From: an uncultured Atopobiaceae bacterium
GTDB lineage: Bacteria > Actinomycetota > Coriobacteriia > Coriobacteriales > Atopobiaceae
Length of the DNA stretch: 31,684 nucleotides
Direction: 5' to 3'
Assembly: GCA_905235165.1 (NCBI GenBank)
Contig: CAJOKK010000007.1
Span: 1 to 31,684 of the forward strand
Every line of letters starts with the position of its first letter. Position 1 is the first letter of the stretch. Below are positions 14,730 through 22,248 of this stretch, in pieces. The notes under the pieces are model-generated. The model did not search any database and was not told the DNA's origin. It saw nothing but the letters and a program-made list of their open reading frames with translations. Both the position numbers and the translations under genes were made by a program.

Positions 14730-17669
14730 ATGTCACAGGCAACAAGCACCTTGGACGGTATCCTCATGCCGGGGACGCCGGCATCGGTCTGCGCGCATTA
14801 CCAGACGCTGGCGAGTCGCGCCGAGCAGGCGGACTTCGGCGTGCTCGAGCAAGACATCGTCGTGCTCGACACCGAGACCACTGGCCTCTCCTTCAGGGAT
14901 TGCGAGCTCATCCAGATCGCTGCGGCTCGCATCAGCGGCCGCGAGGTGGTGGAGCGCTTCGAGACCTTCGTGCACCCGGGCCGTCCCATTCCGCCCGAGA
15001 TCACGCGCCTTACGGGCATTCGTGACCTCGATGTGATGGATGCGCCAAGCCCGAGGGATGCCGTGGCCGCTCTTACCGAGTTCGTGGGCGGCATGCCCGT
15101 CTTGGCTCACAACGCCACCTTCGATCGTACCTTCATCGAGTCCGTTCCCGGCGGGCGCGAGGTGAGCGATTTCTGGATCGACTCGCTTGCCCTGAGCCGC
15201 ATCGCCCTTCCTCGCCTGTCCACGCACCGCTTGGCCGACATGGCCGAGGCCTTTGGCGTGGCGGCCGTCACCCATCGCGCGGGTGACGACGTGGATGCCC
15301 TTATCGGCATGTGGCGCATCATTCTCTGCGCCCTGCTTGACCTCCCCGAAGGCTTGTTGGCGCATCTCGCGAGCATGCATCCCGAGGTCGAGTGGGCCTA
15401 CCGTCCCGTGCTTTCCCATCTTGCCAATGAGCAGGGCAACACGCCCTTCTCGCTCAAGGTGGTCCGTCGCGACCTGGCGGGGGAGAACCCCGCGCATCCG
15501 CGTGGCGATGCCGCCGAGTTCGCGGGCGACCTAACGGCGCCCGACCTCGAGACCATTGATGCCGCCTTCTCTCCGGGAGGCGTGGTTGCGCGCATGTACG
15601 ACACCTACGAGACGCGTCCCGAGCAGCGCGAGATGGCGCGCGAGGTTGCCACGGCCCTGGCCACGAGGACGCATCGCGCCATCGAGGCGGGCACGGGCGT
15701 TGGCAAGTCGGTGGCCTACCTTCTCCCCATGGTGCTTTTTGCCCAGGAAAACGACATCACCGTAGGCGTTGCCACCAAGACGAACGCCCTGACCGACCAG
15801 CTCATCACCCATGAGCTGCCGGAGCTCGCACGCGCTCTGCCAAATGGCCTGACCTTCGCGAGCCTCAAGGGCTATGACCACTATCCCTGCCTGCGCCGCC
15901 TCGAGCGTGCCGCTGCCAGCGAGTTGCCGCTGTCCCTCGTTGAGGGAGACGGCCGCTCCGATGCCGCCATCTCGCAAGACATGCTCACGGCGATTGCGGT
16001 GACCTACGCCTTCGCCTGCCAGTCGACCGACGGCGACCTCGATGCGCTCGGCATTCGCTGGCGTGCGGTTCCGCGCTCCATGCTCACCACCACCTCGGCC
16101 GAGTGCCAGCGCAGCCGCTGCCCCTTCTTCCCGAATGAGTGCCTGTTGCATGGCGCCCGCCGCCGTGCCGCCTCCGCGGACATCGTGGTGACCAACCATT
16201 CGCTGCTGCTGCGCAACGTTGACGCTGACGGCAAGATCTTGCCGCCCATTCGTCACTGGGTCATCGACGAGGCCCATGCCTTTGAGTCTGAGGCTCGTCA
16301 CCAGTGGGCGGTGGAGGTCTCTGGCCTGGAGACCCGCCAGTCCTTCGAGATGCTGGGTGACGCGCGCTCCGGCGTCCTGCATGCCACCATGGTGCAGTCT
16401 GCCCAGCTTGAGGGGGCTACGCTTGTGCAACGCCTGCTCACCAAGTGCGCTGCAGCCTCCAGCCGCGCGCAGGTCTCGACGGCCGACCTCTTCGTCACCC
16501 TGCACGAGCTTGCGAATGTGGGCGGCTCCTCGGGTGGCTATGATGCCCAGACCCTTTGGATTGACGACGAAGTGCGCTCCACGCCCGAGTGGGCCGCGCT
16601 CTCTGAATCGGCCCGTGTGGCGATCGATCGTCTTGATGAGCTCGCCAAGGACGTGGGCGAGACCGCCGAGGCTCTGGCCGAGGCGAATGCAGCCCAGCTC
16701 AGCTCCGACATCTCGGACGCCGGGCGCTTTGCCTCGCTGCTGCGTGACGCGCTCAACCTCATCGTCTCCGGCGAGGACACGACCTACGTCTATAGTGCCC
16801 AGGTCACGCGTCGCAAGCGCGACATCGGCAGCGAGAAGCTCATTGCCGAGAAGGTCGACATCGGCGCTGATCTCGCCAGCCGTTGGCTTCCCGAGATGGA
16901 GAGCGTGATCTTCTCCTCTGCCACGATCGCCGTCGGCGAGAGCTTCGACCACTTCGAGCATGCCGTCGGCCTCGATCGCCTTCCCGCCGAGAAGCGCGGT
17001 CAGCTGCGCCTTGACTCCAGCTTTGACTTCGACAGGAACATGGGCGTCGTGGTCTGCAAGAACCTGCCGCAGCCCAACGACCCTGCCTACCTTGCGGCCC
17101 TCGAGGACCTGCTCTTCCAGGTGCACGTGGCCATGGGCGGCTCGGTGCTCACCCTTTTTACCAACCGTCGCGAGATGGAGCGCGTCTACGAGGGCCTGCG
17201 TCCGCGCCTTGCCGGTGCGGGCCTCGACCTGGCCTGCCAGGAACGCGGCTCTTCTCCTCGCAGGCTGCGCCAACGCTTCTTGGAGGAGCGCAACCTGTCG
17301 CTTCTGGCCCTGCGCGCCTTCTGGGAGGGCTTCGATGCCGCGGGAGACACCCTGCGCTGCGTCGTCATTCCCAAGCTACCCTTCGCGAGCCCGCGTGACC
17401 CGCTGGTGCGTGAGCGTGAGCTGCGCGAGGATCGCTCCTGGTGGCGCTATTCGCTTCCCGATGCGGTCATCAACGTGAAGCAGGCAGCGGGTCGCCTCAT
17501 TCGCACCTCAAGCGATTCCGGCGTCCTCGTTTTGGCAGATTCGCGTCTCGTGACCAAACGTTATGGCAATCAATTCCTCAAATCGCTCCCCAGTAGCTCC
17601 ATCGAGCGGCTTGAGGCAGACCATGTGGGACGTTATATCGAGATGTGGCGCTCTTCTCGCAAGGCGTGA
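14730..17669 (+). CDS. dinG: DinG-family helicase fused to a DEDD 3'-5' exonuclease domain
   Basis: A 979-residue protein. The N-terminal exonuclease domain (about 40-200) has DTET (D47, E49), AHNATFD (126-132) and a final HRAGDDVDA, matching the epsilon/DnaQ fold. The XPD/DinG-type superfamily 2 helicase follows, with Walker A AGTGVGKS (320-327), four cysteines spaced like a 4Fe-4S site (C387, C459, C464, C471), DEAH (513-516) and a C-terminal QAAGRLIRTSSDSGVLVLAD segment. It should act in DNA repair or recombination on ssDNA or R-loops (inference from DinG). Staphylococcal exo-DinG proteins lack the iron-sulfur cysteines, so this one combines both features. ATG 14730 has GGAG 7-8 nt upstream; ddl is 19 nt before it. 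Confidence 0.9.
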   Translation: MSQATSTLDGILMPGTPASVCAHYQTLASRAEQADFGVLEQDIVVLDTETTGLSFRDCELIQIAAARISGREVVERFETFVHPGRPIPPEITRLTGIRDLDVMDAPSPRDAVAALTEFVGGMPVLAHNATFDRTFIESVPGGREVSDFWIDSLALSRIALPRLSTHRLADMAEAFGVAAVTHRAGDDVDALIGMWRIILCALLDLPEGLLAHLASMHPEVEWAYRPVLSHLANEQGNTPFSLKVVRRDLAGENPAHPRGDAAEFAGDLTAPDLETIDAAFSPGGVVARMYDTYETRPEQREMAREVATALATRTHRAIEAGTGVGKSVAYLLPMVLFAQENDITVGVATKTNALTDQLITHELPELARALPNGLTFASLKGYDHYPCLRRLERAAASELPLSLVEGDGRSDAAISQDMLTAIAVTYAFACQSTDGDLDALGIRWRAVPRSMLTTTSAECQRSRCPFFPNECLLHGARRRAASADIVVTNHSLLLRNVDADGKILPPIRHWVIDEAHAFESEARHQWAVEVSGLETRQSFEMLGDARSGVLHATMVQSAQLEGATLVQRLLTKCAAASSRAQVSTADLFVTLHELANVGGSSGGYDAQTLWIDDEVRSTPEWAALSESARVAIDRLDELAKDVGETAEALAEANAAQLSSDISDAGRFASLLRDALNLIVSGEDTTYVYSAQVTRRKRDIGSEKLIAEKVDIGADLASRWLPEMESVIFSSATIAVGESFDHFEHAVGLDRLPAEKRGQLRLDSSFDFDRNMGVVVCKNLPQPNDPAYLAALEDLLFQVHVAMGGSVLTLFTNRREMERVYEGLRPRLAGAGLDLACQERGSSPRRLRQRFLEERNLSLLALRAFWEGFDAAGDTLRCVVIPKLPFASPRDPLVRERELREDRSWWRYSLPDAVINVKQAAGRLIRTSSDSGVLVLADSRLVTKRYGNQFLKSLPSSSIERLEADHVGRYIEMWRSSRKA

Positions 17670-17794
17670 CGTTAGCCGCGCAAGCAGGCTCATTGCCCGA
17701 AGCGTCCTTCCCTTCTCCCTGACTCAACGGTACGGTAGGCAACGTCCGTCGATTCCGCGCAACCCTGCGCGAAGCGAGTCAATTGGAGGGAACC
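17670..17794. other. Gap between dinG and the broken EF-G-like gene
   Basis: 125 nt. I see no terminator for dinG and no clear promoter; the last bases carry the GGAGGG site (17785-17790) of the next gene. Confidence 0.4.
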
Positions 17795-19843
17795 ATGGCA
17801 GAGAAAGCAGTGAAAAACGTCGCGCTCGTGGGCCAAGCGGGCGTGGGCAAGACCATGCTCGCGGAGGCCATGCTTCACCTGACCGGCAAGACCAGCCGGC
17901 TGGGCGGCCACGCAGGCACCAAGCCCACGCTTGATTACGACAGCCAGGAAGGCGCTCGTGGCTTTTCCATCAGCCTGACGATGGCCCCGGTCACCTGGAA
18001 CGACACCCGCATCAACGTGCTTGACGCACCGTGCTATCCCGATTTTGTTGGCGACGCCTACACCGCCATGTCTGCTGCCGAGACGGCGCTGTTTGTGGTG
18101 GACGCCATCGACGGACCCCAGACCACGACCACGCGTCTGTGGTAAGACCTGTCGCTTGCTCGCGCGGTCTTCGTGAACCGCCTCGACAAGCCTGAGGCTG
18201 ACTTCGATGCCTGCCTTGAGATGCTGCGCGATCGCTTTGGCAACCGTCTCGGCGCCGTGACCATCCCCATGGGAACGGGTGAGTCCTTCTCCGGCATCAT
18301 CGACTGTGTCTACATGAGGGCGCGCCACCTTGAGGACGGCAAGATCATCGAGGAGGACATCCCCGCCGAGTATACCGATGCCGCGCAGGAGGCGCATGAC
18401 GCGCTCGTAGACCTCGTTGCCGAGGCTGACGACGACATCATGATGAAGTACCTCGAGGGCGAGGAGATCACCCTTGAGGAGCTTGAGGGCCTGCTGGCCA
18501 AGGCAATTCGCGAGCGCGTCTTCGTGCCGGTGTTCGCGGGTGCCTGCGTCAAGGAGGAGGGCATTGCCTCCCTGCTCAACGCCATCGTTAACTGGTTCCC
18601 CACGATGGCCGACTTTGGCCGCATCCCGCTGATCAACGGCGAGCAGCTCGACATCTCGCCGGATGACGATCGCCCCGTGGCCTTCGTCTTCAAGAGCCTG
18701 AACGACCCCCAGAACGGCAAGCTCTCCTTCCTCAAGGTGCTTGCCGGTACGGTGACGAGCGGCATCGAGCTCAACAACGCGCGTACCCGCAAGGGCGAGC
18801 GTCTGGGTCACCTCTACCTCATGTGCGGTCACGACACCACCGACGTGAAGTCTGCCGCTGCTGGCGACATTGTGGTCGTGCCCAAGCTTGACGCGCTGAC
18901 GGGCGATACCCTGTCGGTGACGGGCAAGGTCGAGGCTGCGGCCTTCCGCTTCCCCAACTCGCTCTACCGCATTGCTATCGAGCCCGACTCGCGCGGCTCG
19001 GAGGGCAAGGTCTTCGACTTCCTGCAGAAGTCTGCCGACGCCGACCCGACCCTCAGCGTCGATCGCGACGAGGAGACGGGCCAGACGGTCGTCTCCGCCA
19101 TCGGCGAGGCCCAGGTGGCCGTTCTTCTCGAGCGGCTGGAGGATCGTGCCGGCGTGACGGCCCATACCGTCAAGCTGCGCATTCCCTATCGCGAGACGAT
19201 CCGCCGCGTCGCAACCGGCCATGGTCGTCACAAGAAGCAGACCGGTGGCTCTGGCCAGTTCGCCGACTGCCGCCTGCGCATCGAGCCCAATCCCGAGGCC
19301 GGCTATGAGTTCCTTGACGAGGTCGTGGGTGGCGCCATTCCGCGTGGCTTCATCCCTGCCATCGACAAGGGCGTCCAGGAGACCATGAAGAATGGCGTCC
19401 TGGCCGGCTATCCCATGATCGACGTGAAGTGCGCCGTCTACGATGGCCAGTTCCACCCGGTTGACTCCAACGAGATGGCCTTCAAGACCGCCGCGCGCCT
19501 GGGCTTCCAGGATGCCGTGGGCCAGGCCGAGGCCGTGCTGCTCGAGCCTATGGCGCATCTCAAGATCACCGTGCCCGAGAGCTACGCTGGCTCCGTCATG
19601 GGCGACATCTCCGCCTCTCGTGGCCGCGTTGAGGGCATGGACGCTGCCGCTGCCGGTGAGACGACCGTCGAGGCCACTGTGCCTTACGCCGAGGTCACCG
19701 ATTACGCGACCCGCCTGCGTTCGCTGACGCGTGGTACGGGCGAGTTCGAGCTTGAGATCAACGGCTACGAGCAGGTTCCGCGCGACATCCAGCAGAAGCT
19801 TGCTGAGGAGTATCAGGAGCGCAGGGCCGCTGGCGAGAGGTAG
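17795..19843 (+). pseudogene. fusA2: EF-G2-like translational GTPase interrupted by an in-frame TAA
   Basis: Reading from ATG 17795 (GGAGGG at 17785-17790), the G-domain start is seen: GQAGVGKTML (P-loop), then DAPCYPDFVGD (G3 region; DxxG is DAPC here). After TTRLW a TAA stop at 18143-18145 interrupts the frame. The same frame then continues as DLSLARAVFVNRLDKPEADF and runs unbroken to 19843 with EF-G domains II-V (SGQFADCRLRIE, GGAIPRGFIPAIDKG, SRGRVEGMDA, PYAEVTDYATRLRS). Compared with related EF-G2 proteins, about three residues are also missing at the stop, suggesting a small deletion. Translation would have to read through or restart at GTG 18173 without a ribosome site, losing the P-loop. 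It could be a pseudogene or a sequencing error. Confidence 0.8.
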
Positions 19844-19872
19844 CTTGGCTCAGATTTGACAACGGTTTGACA

Positions 19873-19915
19873 GGAAGGGGTGACGGGAGAGAGTTCCCGT
19901 CACCCCTTCCTTTTT
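19873..19915 (+). terminator. Strong Rho-independent terminator after the EF-G-like gene
   Basis: A perfect 16-bp stem (GGAAGGGGTGACGGGA against TCCCGTCACCCCTTCC), 6-nt loop, then TTTTT. A stem this perfect suggests the transcript was ended efficiently, even though the gene is now broken. Confidence 0.93.
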
Positions 19916-19960
19916 CAACGTGCTTAACGAGAGAAGGGGCAAGGTTCCCGTTGCTCTCAA

Positions 19961-19996
19961 ACAAAAGCGCCCCGACTCACATGAGCCGGGGCGCTT
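19961..19996 (-). terminator. Rho-independent terminator after pknB (minus strand)
   Basis: The stem AAGCGCCCCG / CGGGGCGCTT has a further partial GACTCACATGAGC inner pairing, and on the minus strand is followed by a U-rich tail (TTTTGTTTG). It lies 25 nt past the pknB stop and ends the whole minus-strand cluster. Confidence 0.88.
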
Positions 19997-20021
19997 GCTG
20001 CTAGATCCTTATCCTAAGAGG

Positions 20022-22151
20022 TTAGTCTTGGTAGGTGTCGTACTCAGTGTCGGTATGCGAGGAGCCATCGCCTGAATCGTAGTCGTAGCTGCCGTCAGTC
20101 GACGAAGACGAATCCGAAGAGGAGTCTGACCCGCTGCCCGAGGAGCTGCCGTTCGAGGAGCTACCGGAAGAATTGTCGGACGAGCTGCTAGAAGAACTGC
20201 CGGATGAGCTGCCGGAGGAGCTGCTGTTGCTACGAGAATAGGGGCCAGGTCCGCTCGAGACGGTGATCGTGACCGAGCTACCTGCGTTGGCGGAGCCGCT
20301 GTTGGACTGGCTCATAACGATGCCACTCTCGGTGTCGTAGCTCTCGCTGTAGGTAACGTTGACGGTAAAGCCGGCGTTCTCAATGGCGCTACGTGCGGTG
20401 CTCTCGCTGTCACCAACAACCCAAGGAATGTCAGACTTCTTGGGGCCGGTGCTGACGACGATGGTGATCGTGGCGCCCTTTGAGGTGCTATCGCTGGGCG
20501 ACTGGCTGATGACGTAGCCATCGCTCACATCGTTGCTGTCCTGGTACTCAACCTGCACCTTGAAGCCCCTGTCGGTGAGGGTGCTGTTGGCGCTGTCATA
20601 GCTGCTGCCCACGACGTTGGGCACCTCAACGCTCTCGCTACCCTTGGAGAGCTGATAGGTGATGACATCGCCTTCCTTGGCGGAAGCGCCGGCAACGGGG
20701 TTCTGCTTAGACACCAGGTTGGGCTCAAGCTCGTCGTCGTAGACGGAGTCGCCAGCCTTGCCGCTGAGCTTGTTCTTCTCGAGAAGTGCCTCTGCCTCAG
20801 AGGGAGAGAGGCCGCGCAGGTCGGGAACCGTCACGCTCTTGGCGGGCTCAGGACCCTTTGAGACCCAGATGTTGATCTGCGTGCCGCGGGCCATCTGACG
20901 CTGCGGATCGGGGTCTTGGTCCATGACCTTGCCCTTATCGACGGTCGTGGAGTACTCCTCGCGCACGTTGCCACGCTCAAAGTAGCCGCTCTCGTCAATT
21001 GCCTTCAGGGCCTCCTCCTGAGTGAAGTTGAGGAGGTTGGGGACGGGGCGCGTGGCGTTTCCGGCGGCGTACATACGCGTGGCCATGTAGGCAATGATGC
21101 TGAGCGCGAAGAGGGCGGCAAGAACGCCGGCAATAGTCTTGTGCTTGCGAGAGCGCTGCTTGCGCTGGGCCTCCTGCTGGGCATGCTCGGTGGCCGTGAG
21201 GGGCCTGGAGTCGCCCGTCGTGTCAAGGCGATTGATCGGCTGGAGCGAGGCCGTCGAGTTGCTCACGTCAACAACGGGGGCAACCTGCGTCGAGGTGAGG
21301 GCGATGCCTGCAGTTGCGGAGTTGACGTCCCTGATGCGACCGGCCAGGTAATCGCGCAGCGTGCGGTTGAGCTCGTCAGCCGTCTGGAAGCGATCTGCCG
21401 GGTCTTTCTGCATGCACTTGAGGATGATGCTCTCAAGCGAGGGGTCAATCGCGGGATTGATCTGGCTCGGCGGGAGCGGCTGCTCGTTCACCTGCTTCAT
21501 GGCAACGGAGATGGCGTCGTTGCCGTCAAAGGGAACCTGACCGGTTGCCGCCTCGTACATGACGATGCCAAGACTGTAGATGTCGGTGGTGGGGCCCAGC
21601 TCCTTGCCGCGCGTCTGCTCGGGGGAGACGTAGTGGGCGGTGCCCAACACCGAGTTGTCGGTCGTGATATGGCTGTTCTTGGCGCGTGCGATGCCAAAGT
21701 CCATCACCTTGATGTTGCCATCCTGCTGCACCATGATGTTCTGCGGCTTGATGTCGCGATGGATGATGTCATGGTTATGGGCGATGGTGAGGGCCTGAGC
21801 GATCTGCGAGCCAATCTGTGCGACCTTCTGCGGGTCGAGGGCCCCGTGGCGGCGGATGCCGCTCTTGAGGTCGATACCGCGCAGGTACTCCATGATGATG
21901 TAGTAGGTGTCCCCGTCCTTGCCCCAGTCGTAGACCGAGACGATATAGGGACTCTGGAGTGCGGCTGCAGCCTGTGCCTCCTGCTTGAAACGGGCTGCGA
22001 ACGACTCGTCAGCGGCAAACTGGGGCAGCATCGTCTTGATAGCCACCGTGCGACCGAGAACTTCGTCTATACCGCGGTACACGGTGGCCATGCCGCCGGT
22101 ACCGATCTTATCCTGAACTGTGTAACGTCCACCGAGAATTCTGCCTGGCAT
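20022..22151 (-). CDS. pknB: PASTA-domain Ser/Thr protein kinase (PknB)
   Basis: A 709-residue single-pass receptor kinase. The cytoplasmic kinase domain (about 10-270) has the glycine loop GTGGMATVYRG, K39, HRDIKPQNIM (131-140), DFG (151-153), and an activation segment ending SPEQ. A juxtamembrane region leads to one membrane helix (about 339-358), then four extracellular PASTA repeats (about 367-433, 440-504, 508-571, 574-635) and a 70-residue Ser/Gly/Asp-rich tail. PASTA domains bind muropeptides or lipid II, so it couples wall state to phosphorylation of the neighbouring proteins. ATG 22151 has GGGAGC 7 nt upstream. It lies 97 nt downstream of the SEDS-PBP gene; no pknA is present. Confidence 0.94.
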   Translation of the reverse strand: MPGRILGGRYTVQDKIGTGGMATVYRGIDEVLGRTVAIKTMLPQFAADESFAARFKQEAQAAAALQSPYIVSVYDWGKDGDTYYIIMEYLRGIDLKSGIRRHGALDPQKVAQIGSQIAQALTIAHNHDIIHRDIKPQNIMVQQDGNIKVMDFGIARAKNSHITTDNSVLGTAHYVSPEQTRGKELGPTTDIYSLGIVMYEAATGQVPFDGNDAISVAMKQVNEQPLPPSQINPAIDPSLESIILKCMQKDPADRFQTADELNRTLRDYLAGRIRDVNSATAGIALTSTQVAPVVDVSNSTASLQPINRLDTTGDSRPLTATEHAQQEAQRKQRSRKHKTIAGVLAALFALSIIAYMATRMYAAGNATRPVPNLLNFTQEEALKAIDESGYFERGNVREEYSTTVDKGKVMDQDPDPQRQMARGTQINIWVSKGPEPAKSVTVPDLRGLSPSEAEALLEKNKLSGKAGDSVYDDELEPNLVSKQNPVAGASAKEGDVITYQLSKGSESVEVPNVVGSSYDSANSTLTDRGFKVQVEYQDSNDVSDGYVISQSPSDSTSKGATITIVVSTGPKKSDIPWVVGDSESTARSAIENAGFTVNVTYSESYDTESGIVMSQSNSGSANAGSSVTITVSSGPGPYSRSNSSSSGSSSGSSSSSSSDNSSGSSSNGSSSGSGSDSSSDSSSSTDGSYDYDSGDGSSHTDTEYDTYQD

Positions 22152-22248
22152 ACTTAGCGCTCCCTAATCCCGAACGCGAACAAATCCAAATCTCTCAATG
22201 AGGAGGAGCTTCCCCCTCGACCAAAGTGATGTGTCACAACATCTGGCA

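Noticed and set aside
15531..17273. 580-residue minus-strand open frame opposite dinG
   Set aside because: Shadow of the helicase, no recognisable domain.
17690..19558. 622-residue minus-strand open frame opposite the EF-G-like gene
   Set aside because: Shadow of the broken gene; the repeated His/Gly/Leu-rich composition is typical of antisense frames here, with no start site or motif.
20916..22157. 413-residue plus-strand frame opposite pknB, and similar frames opposite the SEDS-PBP gene
   Set aside because: Antisense shadows; the opposite strand has complete kinase and PBP motifs.
22152..22248. Possible hairpin GAGGGGGAAGCTCCTCCTC between the SEDS-PBP gene and pknB
   Set aside because: Imperfect pairing and no U-run; not enough for a terminator or riboswitch call.
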